Part shown: piece after piece, positions 29,348 to 37,979 of the stretch | How the letters are laid out: each line of letters starts with the position of its first letter | How positions within the stretch are numbered: position 1 is the stretch's first letter | NCBI RefSeq assembly: GCF_900114465.1 | Contig: NZ_FOTD01000001.1 | Location: forward strand, 186,001-250,000 | Source: Trichococcus palustris | Lineage (GTDB): Bacteria; Bacillota; Bacilli; Lactobacillales; Aerococcaceae | DNA: 64,000 nucleotides | Reading direction: 5' to 3' | The notes under the pieces: model-generated | Told to the model about the DNA's origin: nothing | Seen by the model: the letters and a program-made list of their open reading frames with translations, nothing else | The model's database searches: none | Position numbers and translations under genes: made by a program

Positions 29348-29402
29348 TCATTTATAAATGAAACAAAAAAATAAAAACTAGAAAATATTGGAGGAATTCG
29401 AC

Positions 29403-30449
29403 ATGAATAAATTTTTAAAAGTAGGATCAACGCTGTTAACACTTTTGGCAATAACCTTTTTGGTCGCTTGCGGAAACACGGGCTCGAACGGTGGAACTAC
29501 TTCATCGGATGGGTCTGCCTCAAGCTCTTCAACGGCAGCTTCTGATAGCGATCTTCCTTATATCGGTATCATGCAATTGACGACTCACCCTGCATTGGAC
29601 TTGATCACTGAAGGCATCATCGATCAACTGGCTGCTGCGGGTTATGTTGATGGCAAAACCGCCACAATCGATTTCCAGAATGCCCAAGGTGACCAATCGA
29701 ACATGCAGTCCATAGCAGAACGCTTCGTTTCCAACCACGCGGACATCATGATCGGGATTGCGACGCCGGCAGCACAAGCCTTGGCGAACGCTTCTAAGGA
29801 CATCCCAATCATCATGGGTGCGATAACCGATCCTGTAGCGGCCAAATTGGTGGCATCGATGGAGGCACCCGGCGGAAACATCACAGGCGTCAGCGACAAG
29901 ACACCGACACGCGATCAATTTGTTTTGATTCAACAATTGATGCCTCAAGCCAAGAAAATCGGTATCCTGTACTCTTCGGCCGAAGATAACTCCATCAGTT
30001 CCGGAAAAGAAGCCGAAGAAGTGGCTAAATCTTTAGGGCTTGAAACGGTCACGAAAACGGTCACTTCCACAAACGACATTGCCCAAGTAGCCGAAAGTTT
30101 GGCAAATCAAGTGGATGCCATCTATGTTCCTACGGATAACACGATTGCAAGCGGGATGGGTACGTTGATTCCCATCACTGATTCTTACAACATCCCTGTT
30201 TTCCCGGCAGTAGATACGATGGTCAAAGAAGGCGGTTTAGCGACAATCGGGCTGAACCAATATGCTTTGGGAACCCAAACCGGTGCCGTGGCAGCCGACA
30301 TCTTGGCAGGTGCGGATCCTGCAACCTATCCCGTTCAGTATGCAAGCGGGATCGAATTGGTCATCAATCAAGAAAAAGCCGATCAATTGGGGATCAAGAT
30401 TCCTGATGACATCGCACAAAATGCAGTTTATGTAAAACAAGGGGAGTAA
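29403..30449 (+). CDS. trpX: ABC transporter substrate-binding lipoprotein, TrpX-like
   Basis: 348 residues from the ATG at 29403 (GGAGG 8 bases upstream). The signal peptide ends in a lipobox, FLVAC with Cys22 or so, followed by a Gly/Ser/Thr linker. The mature part is of the PF04392/COG2984 ABC substrate-binding family: YIGIMQLTTHPALDLITEGIIDQL, the NAQGDQSNMQSIAERFVSN segment, GIATPAAQALANA, PIIMGAITDPVAAKLV and YVPTDNTIASGM. In Firmicutes this family with COG4120 and COG1101 partners is predicted to take up tryptophan or another aromatic amino acid. The symbol rests on that prediction. Expression is probably controlled by the leader described just upstream. Confidence 0.85.
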   Translation: MNKFLKVGSTLLTLLAITFLVACGNTGSNGGTTSSDGSASSSSTAASDSDLPYIGIMQLTTHPALDLITEGIIDQLAAAGYVDGKTATIDFQNAQGDQSNMQSIAERFVSNHADIMIGIATPAAQALANASKDIPIIMGAITDPVAAKLVASMEAPGGNITGVSDKTPTRDQFVLIQQLMPQAKKIGILYSSAEDNSISSGKEAEEVAKSLGLETVTKTVTSTNDIAQVAESLANQVDAIYVPTDNTIASGMGTLIPITDSYNIPVFPAVDTMVKEGGLATIGLNQYALGTQTGAVAADILAGADPATYPVQYASGIELVINQEKADQLGIKIPDDIAQNAVYVKQGE

Positions 30450-30454
30450 TAACT

Positions 30455-31351
30455 ATGAACATGATCATCTCTGCCGTTTCCCAAGGCTTGCTTTGGAGTA
30501 TATTGGCACTGGGCTTATTTGTAAGTTTTAGGATTTTGGATTTAGCGGACATGACGACCGAGGGGGCTTTTCCCCTCGGCGCTGCCGTTGCTGTACAAGC
30601 GATAACATTAGGGGTCAATCCTTATCTTGCCATTATTTTTGCGATCATCGCCGGTTGTGCAGCAGGATTGATCACTGGCTTTTTGATTACAAAATTGCAG
30701 ATCCCCAGCTTGCTGGCCGGGATTTTGACGATGACCGGTCTCTATTCCATCAATCTGCGCGTGATGGGCCGGGCCAACATCAGTCTGTTAGGGAAGAAAA
30801 CGGTCTTCACCGCTCTTCAAAATATGAATTTACCGCGCCATTTTGACACCATCTTTTTCGGCCTGGTTGTAGTGCTGTTGATTATCTTCCTTTACACCAT
30901 CTTTTTCAAAACAGAATTCGGTCAAGCCTTGATCGCAACCGGTGATAACGAAGCGATGGCAAGATCATTGGGTATTTCGACCAATACGATGAAAATCATC
31001 GGTTTGATGCTTTCCAACGGTATCGTGGCTTTGGCCGGTTCCATCATTGCGCAGGACAACGGCTATGCGGACATCAGCATGGGTATCGGTACAATCGTTA
31101 TCGGACTTGCATCTATCATCATCGGTGAAGTGCTGTTCACAAATGTTTCCTTCAAATTGCGCCTGGTTTGTCTGATCATCGGATCGGTGCTGTACAGATT
31201 GATTATGGTATTGGTATTGGAAGCCGGCATGAATCCAAACGACTTCAAGCTGATTTCCGCCATCCTCTTGACATTCTTCCTGGCGTTGCCGAAAATCAAG
31301 GAAACTTACTACCTATATCAATTAAGAAAGAAGGTGAGACGCAATGGCTAA
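30455..31351 (+). CDS. trpY: ABC transporter permease, TrpY-like
   Basis: 298 residues with about eight to nine membrane helices, of the branched-chain-type permease superfamily (COG4120). It opens with MIISAVSQGLLWSILALGLFVSFRILDLADMTTEGAFPLGAA. The EFGQALIATGDNEAMARSLGIS segment (about 150-171) is the ATPase-contact loop of this permease class. It begins 5 bases after the binding-protein gene, and its last 8 bases overlap the ATPase gene. Substrate inferred from the cassette, likely an aromatic amino acid. Confidence 0.88.
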   Translation: MNMIISAVSQGLLWSILALGLFVSFRILDLADMTTEGAFPLGAAVAVQAITLGVNPYLAIIFAIIAGCAAGLITGFLITKLQIPSLLAGILTMTGLYSINLRVMGRANISLLGKKTVFTALQNMNLPRHFDTIFFGLVVVLLIIFLYTIFFKTEFGQALIATGDNEAMARSLGISTNTMKIIGLMLSNGIVALAGSIIAQDNGYADISMGIGTIVIGLASIIIGEVLFTNVSFKLRLVCLIIGSVLYRLIMVLVLEAGMNPNDFKLISAILLTFFLALPKIKETYYLYQLRKKVRRNG

Positions 31352-32138
31352 TCAAGAAGCGATGTTGACGATGACCAACGTCTCAAAAACGTTCTACCCC
31401 GGTTCACCCAATCAGGTGAATGCTTTGCAAGACGTTAATCTGACGGTCAATAAAGGGGATTTCATCACTTTAGTCGGTGGAAACGGCGCCGGGAAGTCCA
31501 CTTTGCTGAATGCCATTTCCGGCAATTTCCTTCCCGATACCGGCGACATCGTCGTAAACGGAAACAATGTGACTTACCTGAAGGAAGATAAACGCGCACC
31601 GTATATCAGCCGTGTTTTCCAGGACCCTAAGATGGGAACCGCGCCAAGAATGACCGTACAAGAAAATCTGTCCTTGGCTTATCGCCGCGGCGACAAAAGA
31701 ACGCTGCGTTTCGGCACTTCAACCATCGAAAAGGCCTTCTTCAAGGAAGAATTGAAAAAATTGGGCTTGGGCCTTGAGAACAGGATGGAAGCCGAAATCG
31801 GCCTGCTATCCGGCGGACAAAGACAATCCATCGCCTTGTTGATGGCGACCTTGAAGAAACCGGATATCTTATTGCTGGATGAACATACGGCGGCACTCGA
31901 TCCGAAAACGGCAAAGCTTGTCTTGGAATTGACCGATCAGCAAGTAACCGAAAATAATCTGACCAGCATCATGATCACGCACAACCTACAGGATGCCATC
32001 CAATACGGCAACCGTATGCTCGTTCTGCATCACGGCCAAATCGTGAAGGATTACGATGCCGAAGCGAAGAAAGCTTTGACGCCGGAAGCCATTTTCGCGG
32101 AACTTCAGGCTTTGTCCATCCAGGATATTTTGATATAA
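31344..32138 (+). CDS. trpZ: ABC transporter ATPase, TrpZ-like
   Basis: 264 residues with all nucleotide-binding motifs: Walker A GGNGAGKST near residue 45, Q-loop at VFQDPKMGT, signature LLSGGQRQS near residue 153, Walker B ILLLDEHTAALDP and the switch histidine in MITHNLQDA. The glutamate after Walker B is present, so ATP hydrolysis should be intact. COG1101 type. It completes a binding protein-permease-ATPase cassette. It overlaps the permease end by 8 bases, and AAGGTGAGACGCA precedes the ATG. Confidence 0.9.
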   Translation: MANQEAMLTMTNVSKTFYPGSPNQVNALQDVNLTVNKGDFITLVGGNGAGKSTLLNAISGNFLPDTGDIVVNGNNVTYLKEDKRAPYISRVFQDPKMGTAPRMTVQENLSLAYRRGDKRTLRFGTSTIEKAFFKEELKKLGLGLENRMEAEIGLLSGGQRQSIALLMATLKKPDILLLDEHTAALDPKTAKLVLELTDQQVTENNLTSIMITHNLQDAIQYGNRMLVLHHGQIVKDYDAEAKKALTPEAIFAELQALSIQDILI

Positions 32139-32154
32139 AACAGGAGGGTTCGCC

Positions 32155-33015
32155 GTGTTGCTGAAAAAAGGGGATGCCGTCGGGCTTATCAGCTGCTCAA
32201 ACGGCCTGAAGAATACCGAGGCTGCTCATGCTCTCGTTTCGACGTTCACGCAATTTTTGGAGCGGGAATATGGTCTGGTTGTCGTATGCACCGCTGCCGT
32301 GTTTGTGGATGCAGAAACGGAAAGGACGCATCCTCCGGCTTTCCGCGCTGCCTGTCTGCAGGAACTCTATCTGAACGATGGCATCAAAGCGATCTTCGAT
32401 CTGTCCGGCGGCGACCTTGCCAACGAAATCCTGCCTTTTCTTAATTTTGATTCCATCAAAGTGTATCCCAAACCGTATTTTGGCTATAGCGATAATACGG
32501 TGATCGTCAACGCGCTGCAGCAAAGGACGGGCATACGAAATTATCTGTATAATCCGAAGGTGTTGGTCAGCAGCGAGTCGCTGTTTCAAAAAGTCGCATT
32601 CGATGGGATGCTTGGCTCCAGTTCGGTGGACATGTCGGCATATTTGGAGCTGGATGGGCCACCAGGCTGCGAGCCACCGAATGATGCCTGCTATGTGGGC
32701 GGAAACATCCGGTGCTTGTTGAAATTGGCCGGAACCGCGCATTGGCCGGATTTCCGGAAGAAAATAGTCGTTCTGGAATCGGCCGGCGGTCAGTATGAGC
32801 AGATGTGCAGCGGATTGGCCCAATTGGAACAGATAGGCGTATTCGCGCAAGTACAAGGTGTGATACTTGGTCAGTTCATGGCACTTTCGAATAACAACCA
32901 AAGAGACGCTCTCATCCAGGTCTGCAAAAAGGTTGCCGATGCATACGCTGTCCCGCTGTGGACAACAGCTTTTATCGGCCATGATGATTTATCCAAACCG
33001 ATACCCATCGGTTAA
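32155..33015 (+). CDS. S66-family LD-carboxypeptidase / MccF-like peptidase with short C-terminus
   Basis: 286 residues starting at GTG (AGGAGG upstream), 16 bases after the ATPase gene. S66 marks are GDAVGLISCSNG at the start, the nucleophile serine in GYSDNT near residue 104 and the acidic/His part of the triad as VLESAGG and a final FIGHDDLSKPIPIG. Enzymes of this family cut L,D-peptide bonds of muropeptides or inactivate microcin C-like compounds. Family members normally continue 15-30 residues beyond PIG with a closing beta strand. Here the frame stops at once, four bases before a long inverted repeat, so the end may have been lost. Activity is uncertain. Confidence 0.8.
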   Translation: MLLKKGDAVGLISCSNGLKNTEAAHALVSTFTQFLEREYGLVVVCTAAVFVDAETERTHPPAFRAACLQELYLNDGIKAIFDLSGGDLANEILPFLNFDSIKVYPKPYFGYSDNTVIVNALQQRTGIRNYLYNPKVLVSSESLFQKVAFDGMLGSSSVDMSAYLELDGPPGCEPPNDACYVGGNIRCLLKLAGTAHWPDFRKKIVVLESAGGQYEQMCSGLAQLEQIGVFAQVQGVILGQFMALSNNNQRDALIQVCKKVADAYAVPLWTTAFIGHDDLSKPIPIG

Positions 33016-33019
33016 GAAA

Positions 33020-33131
33020 AGCGGTCCAAGCCGCTCTGCCTCGACAGAAATTTAGGAAATTTGGCCCTGAATGAGCATACTGCGCAATGGGTCAGATTTA
33101 TCTAATTTCCGAGAGGCAGGCTTGGACCGCT
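33020..33131. repeat. Long imperfect inverted repeat next to the S66 gene end
   Basis: AGCGGTCCAAGCC (33020-33032) is perfectly inverted at 33119-33131. Inner arms TGCCTC (33037-33042) with GAGGCA (33113-33118), and GGAAATT (33055-33061) with AATTTCC (33104-33110), continue the stem. The 112-base unit looks like a small palindromic element. No target duplication is obvious. Confidence 0.6.
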
Positions 33132-33222
33132 AGACATCATGTGATGGCACGAAAAGAAACCTTTAAAAAACTGCTGTGATGCACTTCTTATATCAAAAAA
33201 ATAATTTTCTTGCTGTTAACAA

Positions 33223-33263
33223 AAAAAGCTCCTGCTTGCGAATATCGCGAGCAGGAGCTTTTT
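33223..33263. terminator. Bidirectional terminator
   Basis: AAAAAGCTCCTGCT (33223-33236) pairs perfectly with AGCAGGAGCTTTTT (33250-33263), with GCG/CGC continuing inside. A and T tracts on both sides allow use by the minus-strand gene ending at 33296. Confidence 0.9.
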
Positions 33264-33295
33264 GGTGTATAGGGACTATATTTTTCAGTAACGGA

Positions 33296-34270
33296 TTACA
33301 GCAATTCTTTGCGGAGTTCTTCCCCTGATTTTTCGGATAGGTAAGCGACAGGGATGTCCAATACCGTGAAGGCTCCGGATTTGCCGTCTTTCACCAAACG
33401 TGCGGCTGCGCGTGCATAAGCGACCAATACGGACGAAGTGAATTCTGGATTGCTACCCAATTCCAGATTGAACTCAATCTTTTGTTTGTTTTGGCCGGAA
33501 TTGCCTGTGCGGATGACGAAGCCGCCGTGCGGCATCGTTGTATGTTCCGCATCGAAGGTTGCATCATCGATGAAGGTAACCGTCGTATTGTATGGTTCGA
33601 AATAGTTGGGCATCGACTTGATTTCCTTTTCGATTTTTGCCTTATCGGCGCCTTCATGGACGACGACAAAGCATTCGCGCGTATGTTTTTCCCGAGTCTT
33701 CAATGTTGGGTTGGAACCGGAACGGACCGCCTTCAGCGCATCTTCGACAGGGACCGTATATTGAACGGCTTTCTTGACGCCTTCGATACGGCGCAATGCA
33801 TCGGAATGGCCTTGGCTTAATCCTTTGCCCCAGAAAGTATAATTTTCCCCTTGCGGCAACACGCTCTCAGCCAAGACGCGGTTCAAGGAGAACAGGCCTG
33901 GATCCCAGCCGACCGATATGACGCTGACATGGTTGTTCGTTTTTGCAGCCGCATCAACTGCGGCAAAGTATTTCGGTATCTCGTTATGATTGTCGTAGCT
34001 GTCGATTGTATTGAAATGCTCGGCATAGGCCGGGCCTTGTACCGGCAGATCTGTTGCAGAACCGCCGCAAAGCAGCAACACATCTATCTTATCTTTAAAA
34101 TCCAGGATAGTATCGATGGCATAAGCAGGGATGGTAGTCACCAAGGTTGCCGGATCTCTTCTGGTGAATACCGCAACAACTTCCACATCCGGGAACAACG
34201 GCAACGCGAGTTCTACGCCTTTCCCTAAATTGCCGTACCCAACCAAACCTATCTTTATTTTTTCGCTCAA
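33296..34270 (-). CDS. ddh: meso-Diaminopimelate D-dehydrogenase
   Basis: 324 residues from a TTG at 34270, which has GGGAG 8 bases upstream. A GTG at 34279 overlaps that site and is less likely. Rossmann motif IGLVGYGNLGKGVE at the N-terminus binds NADPH; VAVFTRRDP, LLLCGGSATDLPVQGP, FNTIDSYDNHNEIP and SVGWDPGLFSLNR are hallmarks of DAP dehydrogenase (EC 1.4.1.16). It reductively aminates tetrahydrodipicolinate directly to meso-DAP, a one-step shortcut for lysine and, in DAP-type walls, peptidoglycan. No other lysine genes are adjacent. Single-gene unit facing the pyrB leader. Confidence 0.94.
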   Translation of the reverse strand: MSEKIKIGLVGYGNLGKGVELALPLFPDVEVVAVFTRRDPATLVTTIPAYAIDTILDFKDKIDVLLLCGGSATDLPVQGPAYAEHFNTIDSYDNHNEIPKYFAAVDAAAKTNNHVSVISVGWDPGLFSLNRVLAESVLPQGENYTFWGKGLSQGHSDALRRIEGVKKAVQYTVPVEDALKAVRSGSNPTLKTREKHTRECFVVVHEGADKAKIEKEIKSMPNYFEPYNTTVTFIDDATFDAEHTTMPHGGFVIRTGNSGQNKQKIEFNLELGSNPEFTSSVLVAYARAAARLVKDGKSGAFTVLDIPVAYLSEKSGEELRKELL

Positions 34271-34412
34271 TTTGTCCACTCCCTACAATCAAATTTTGTA
34301 CCCTCATTATAATTTAGCAAAATACTGAATGCAATTATTTTGACAGAACGATGCCAACAACCTGATCAGCCAAATGGATGACGATAATAGACGGGTATTC
34401 CAGTAGCTTTGG

Positions 34413-34441
34413 TTGACAAAAAACGCTCGTAGCGTTATTAT
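34413..34441 (+). promoter_or_regulatory. Sigma-A promoter of pyrBC with a palindrome in the spacer
   Basis: TTGACA (34413-34418), 17 bases, TATTAT (34436-34441). The spacer holds AACGCT-CGT-AGCGTT (34422-34436), a perfect palindrome that might bind a regulator. Confidence 0.8.
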
Positions 34442-34462
34442 TTTAACAACAACAGAATGAAT

Positions 34463-34558
34463 TTCCTTTAACGAAAGTCCAGAGAGACTGCTAAGGAGCA
34501 AAAAAGTATATTTTATATACCGACCTTATGCCCATTGTCTCTTTGATTATGGGCTTTT
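34463..34558 (+). promoter_or_regulatory. First PyrR attenuator of the pyrB leader
   Basis: AAGTCCAGAGAGACTG (34475-34490) matches the PyrR-binding loop consensus. GCCCAT (34530-34535) pairs with ATGGGC (34549-34554), followed by TTTTATT, as a moderate terminator. Confidence 0.75.
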
Positions 34559-34608
34559 ATTATGCAAATTTATCTTATTTGAACAATTTCATATCGAATG
34601 TGAGACTT

Positions 34609-34722
34609 TAAGGGGGTCCAGTGAGGCCCGCAAGGTCACTACAAGGCAGCTTTATACCCAAAAAGTGTAAAGCTTGCTGGCCTAGAACCTGGAGAACTTA
34701 CAAATTCTTTGGGTTCTTTTTG
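34609..34722 (+). promoter_or_regulatory. Second PyrR attenuator of the pyrB leader
   Basis: GTCCAGTGAGGCC (34616-34628) is a second PyrR loop of the GUGAGG variant. AGAACC (34684-34689) pairs with GGTTCT (34712-34717), with inner GAGAA/TTCTT pairing and a T run to 34721. Two sites in tandem before one gene would give double control. Confidence 0.7.
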
Positions 34723-34759
34723 CCTCCGTTCACAAAAAAATTATCTGGAGGGCTAAAAA

Positions 34760-35707
34760 ATGATGCAAACAACGAATCAAATCGCATTGCAAAACTTTGT
34801 CACTGTTGAGGAACTTACAAACTTGGAAGTCATGTCCCTGATTTTACGTGCTTCAGAATTCAAACATGGTGCTCTTCCTGATAAAGAACTGACAAACGGA
34901 ATATATGCTTCTAATCTGTTTTTTGAAAACAGCACCCGTACACACAAGAGTTTTGAGATGGCTGAAAACAAACTGGGAATGGGCGTCATCCATTTTGATA
35001 CATCAACCAGCAGCATCCGCAAAGGAGAATCCCTTTATGACACCGTCTTGACTTTATCGGCAATCGGTGTCGACGTTGTCGTCATCCGTCACAGCGCAGA
35101 GGCCTATTACAAAGAATTGATCAGCAGCCCTACCATAACGGCATCCGTCATCAACGGCGGCGATGGCGCAGGCCAGCATCCAAGCCAATGCCTGCTGGAT
35201 TTGGTTACGATCTATGAAGAATTCCATTATTTCAGCGGCTTGAAAATCGCCATCTGCGGGGATTTGACCCACTCGCGTGTAGCCAAATCAAATATGCAGA
35301 TGTTGCAACGTTTGGGAGCCACCCTGTATTTTTCCGGCCCATCCGAGTGGTACGATGAATCGTTCAATGCATACGGCACTTATGTCGCCATCGACGACAT
35401 CGTCTCCGAAGTAGATGTGATGATGCTGTTGCGTGTGCAAAATGAGCGCCACGAAAACGATGATAAGAGCTACTCCAAAGAAGAATATCTGCAACAATTC
35501 GGGCTGACGGTTGAAAGAGAACGTATGATGAAGGACAGCGCCATCATCATGCATCCAGCTCCGGTCAACCGCGATGTGGAATTGGCTGACAGCCTGGTGG
35601 AATGCGGCCGTTCCCGCATCGTAACGCAAATGACGAACGGTGTCTTCGCAAGGATGGCAATCCTGGAAGCAGTGCTGAACGGAAGAAATGAGCAAAAGAA
35701 CCGTTAA
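34760..35707 (+). CDS. pyrB: Aspartate carbamoyltransferase catalytic chain
   Basis: 315 residues from ATGATG (CTGGAGGG upstream). The carbamoyl-phosphate motif [13 protein letters not shown] is near residue 56, [12 protein letters not shown] near 80 (the mobile 80s loop), and HPSQCLLDL near 136. No regulatory chain (pyrI) follows, so this is the unregulated Firmicutes type controlled at transcription by PyrR. It makes carbamoyl-aspartate from aspartate and carbamoyl phosphate, the first committed step of pyrimidine synthesis. pyrC follows after 33 bases. Confidence 0.97.
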   Translation: MMQTTNQIALQNFVTVEELTNLEVMSLILRASEFKHGALPDKELTNGIYASNLFFENSTRTHKSFEMAENKLGMGVIHFDTSTSSIRKGESLYDTVLTLSAIGVDVVVIRHSAEAYYKELISSPTITASVINGGDGAGQHPSQCLLDLVTIYEEFHYFSGLKIAICGDLTHSRVAKSNMQMLQRLGATLYFSGPSEWYDESFNAYGTYVAIDDIVSEVDVMMLLRVQNERHENDDKSYSKEEYLQQFGLTVERERMMKDSAIIMHPAPVNRDVELADSLVECGRSRIVTQMTNGVFARMAILEAVLNGRNEQKNR

Positions 35708-35740
35708 TGACGGATACAAATACATACTTGGAGGTACAAC

Positions 35741-37018
35741 ATGTCAGTTTGGATCAAGAATGCAAAGATGTTAAGTCAGAAAGAGGAGTTAATCCCGGTA
35801 GAAGTATTTGTCAAAGGTAATAAAATTGCTGCCATCGGTAATAATTTGAATATCGCCGGGGATGACGTTACCGTCATCGACGCAAAAGGCGGCTTGATCA
35901 CACCTGGTTTGGTGGATGTCCATGTCCATTTGAGAGAACCGGGGTTTGAATATAAAGAAACAATCGAAACCGGTTCAAAAGCGGCGGCTCGCGGCGGATT
36001 CACGACTGTCTGCGCCATGCCTAACCTTAATCCCGTACCGGATACAGTGGAAAAATTCCAAGCCATCCAGCAATTGATCAAGGATACGGCGGTTGTGCAT
36101 GTTCTTCAATATGCCCCGATTACAGAAGGCTTACGCAGTGATGTTTTGAGTGACCAACCAGGTTTGTTGGCAGCCGGCGCTTTCGCTTTCACGAATGATG
36201 GTGTAGGTGTCCAAACGGCAGGGACCATGTATCTGGCGATGCAGGAAGCTGCTAAAAACAACGCGACTCTTGTTGCCCATACAGAGGATGATTCGCTATT
36301 ATTCGGCGGCGTCATGCACGAAGGCACCCGTTCGAAGGAATTGAACCTGCCTGGCATTTTAAGCGTGACGGAATCTTCGCAAATCGCACGGGATATCCTT
36401 TTGGCTGAAGCGACAGGCTGCCATTATCATGTCTGCCACGTTTCCACCAAGGAAAGCGTCCGGGTCATCCGCGACGCGAAACGCGCCGGTATCCACGTGA
36501 CTGCCGAAGTGGCTCCGCATCACTTGATACTGATCGACGGATCGATCCCGAGCGACACAGCCGTTTATAAAATGAATCCACCCCTTCGCGGAGCAGCAGA
36601 CCGTGCTGCTTTGATCGAAGGCTTGTTGGATGGCACGATCGACTGCATCGCAACGGACCACGCACCGCACAGCGCAGAGGAAAAAAATGGCGGCATGGTC
36701 GGTGCGCCATTCGGCATCGTCGGCAGCGAAACTGCCTTTCAACTGTTGTACACGAATTTTGTTCAAGGCGGTGTATTCACCCTGAAACAATTGGTGGATT
36801 GGCTGACGATCAAGCCGGCATCCGTTTTCGGAATGGATTGCGGAACGCTTGACATCGGCGCTCCAGCGGATATCGCCATTTTTGATCTGGACGACGAGTA
36901 TGAAATCCGCAGCGAAGATTTCCAATCCAAGTCCACGAATACACCATTCATCGGCTGGAAAGTCAAAGGCGAAACCCTATATACATTGGTTGATGGTAAA
37001 ATCGTCTATTCTAAATAA
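35741..37018 (+). CDS. pyrC: Dihydroorotase
   Basis: 425 residues of the type I (AllB-like) dihydroorotase family. Zinc ligands are visible as VDVHVHLREPG near residue 58, AHTEDDS, HYHVCHVST, and the catalytic aspartate in CIATDHAPHS near residue 304. It cyclises carbamoyl-aspartate to dihydroorotate, which PyrDK encoded at 16-18 kb oxidises. GGAGG before ATG. Second and last gene of the pyrBC operon. Confidence 0.97.
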   Translation: MSVWIKNAKMLSQKEELIPVEVFVKGNKIAAIGNNLNIAGDDVTVIDAKGGLITPGLVDVHVHLREPGFEYKETIETGSKAAARGGFTTVCAMPNLNPVPDTVEKFQAIQQLIKDTAVVHVLQYAPITEGLRSDVLSDQPGLLAAGAFAFTNDGVGVQTAGTMYLAMQEAAKNNATLVAHTEDDSLLFGGVMHEGTRSKELNLPGILSVTESSQIARDILLAEATGCHYHVCHVSTKESVRVIRDAKRAGIHVTAEVAPHHLILIDGSIPSDTAVYKMNPPLRGAADRAALIEGLLDGTIDCIATDHAPHSAEEKNGGMVGAPFGIVGSETAFQLLYTNFVQGGVFTLKQLVDWLTIKPASVFGMDCGTLDIGAPADIAIFDLDDEYEIRSEDFQSKSTNTPFIGWKVKGETLYTLVDGKIVYSK

Positions 37019-37126
37019 TGATCGTTTAAATCATCGATGATTTACCGGTAATAGGGATACAGACGGAATCGAAAAACTTCTGTCTTGAACGAAATAAAGC
37101 AAAAAAATAAAAATAATATTGAACAT

Positions 37127-37169
37127 AAAGAAAGCAGCAATGGCATTGAAAAGCATTGCTGCTTTCTTT
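37127..37169 (+). terminator. Terminator of pyrBC
   Basis: AAAGAAAGCAGCAATG (37127-37142) and CATTGCTGCTTTCTTT (37154-37169) form a perfect 16-bp stem with an 11-base loop. Confidence 0.9.
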
Positions 37170-37190
37170 ATAATGACAAGGTCATTATAA
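37146..37190 (+). promoter_or_regulatory. Promoter embedded in the pyrC terminator, with a perfect palindrome over the -10
   Basis: TTGAAA (37146-37151) lies in the terminator loop; 17 bases later is TATAAT (37169-37174). The -10 is part of TTATAATGAC-AAG-GTCATTATAA (37168-37177 and 37181-37190), a perfect 10-bp inverted repeat suited to a dimeric repressor. Confidence 0.65.
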
Positions 37191-37210
37191 AAAGGATAAT
37201 AGGTGAACAG

Positions 37211-37864
37211 ATGTCAAAACATATCAAAAGCATGATCTTGGTTATTGTTTCAGTGATGATTACAGCAATCGGCGCCAGCATCATGGTAAAGGCAAACGTC
37301 GGAGTCGGCGCATACGATGCGCTAAGTGCCAGCATGAGTCATATCACCGGTATAAAGATAGGCACTCTAGGAATCATATTAAATATCACTTGTGTTTTCA
37401 TTCAATGGTTTCTATTGAAAAAGGATTTTCCAGCCAGACAATTCTTTCAAATAGCCGTTTCGATTATTTTAGGACAAGTCGTCAATGTGATGCTCTACAC
37501 GATATTCGCCGGCCTCACAATTGATCATTATTTTGTCAGAGTGTTGATGGTTCTTAGTGGCGGCATCATTTGTTCAATCGGTGTCGGGTTTGTGATGGCG
37601 CTCAACTACATCAGCATGCCTCTGGAAGGGGCCTGCATGGCGGTCAGCGAGAAATGCAACATGAATTTCGGGAAAGTCCGTCAAACGGTCGACGTACTGC
37701 TGATTGTCGCAGCCCTTTCGTTAGCCTTCTTCAGCGGCACGAACATCACGATCCGAGAGGGCACGATGCTTACGATGCTGATTTTCCCCGCAAGCATGAA
37801 TTTTGTTTACGAAAAGATGAAAGCAACTTCCTTACTCCAAAAGCTTTCCACCGAAGTCGATTAG
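37211..37864 (+). CDS. YczE/YitT-type integral membrane protein
   Basis: 217 residues from the ATG at 37211 (AGGTGA upstream); the longer open frame runs back through the terminator and is not used. About five membrane helices: MILVIVSVMITAIGASIMVKANVG, IGTLGIILNITCVFIQWFLL, FFQIAVSIILGQVVNVMLYTIF, VLMVLSGGIICSIGVGFVMAL and VLLIVAALSLAFFSG. The VGVGAYDALSASMSHITGIKIGT and MPLEGACMAVSEK segments mark the YczE/YyaS family, whose role is unknown. Solo gene with its own promoter and an operator-like palindrome. Confidence 0.8.
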   Translation: MSKHIKSMILVIVSVMITAIGASIMVKANVGVGAYDALSASMSHITGIKIGTLGIILNITCVFIQWFLLKKDFPARQFFQIAVSIILGQVVNVMLYTIFAGLTIDHYFVRVLMVLSGGIICSIGVGFVMALNYISMPLEGACMAVSEKCNMNFGKVRQTVDVLLIVAALSLAFFSGTNITIREGTMLTMLIFPASMNFVYEKMKATSLLQKLSTEVD

Positions 37865-37979
37865 GAATCACAACATATAGTTTGTATTCAAAAGAAAACT
37901 ACTGTATGATGTATTCATCAAGATTTAAAATGAAACAAGCCTGAGAAGCATCGTTGTTTCGTCATTGGAGGGTACCGTC

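Noticed and set aside
29052-29402. T-box riboswitch before the TrpXYZ-type operon
   Set aside because: The conserved AGGGTGG-ACCGCG type T-box sequence and specifier layout are absent, and the leader is short.
32155-33015. Frameshift restoring the missing end of the first S66 peptidase
   Set aside because: The other frames after 33000 do not give the expected C-terminal strand, so a simple sequencing error is not supported.
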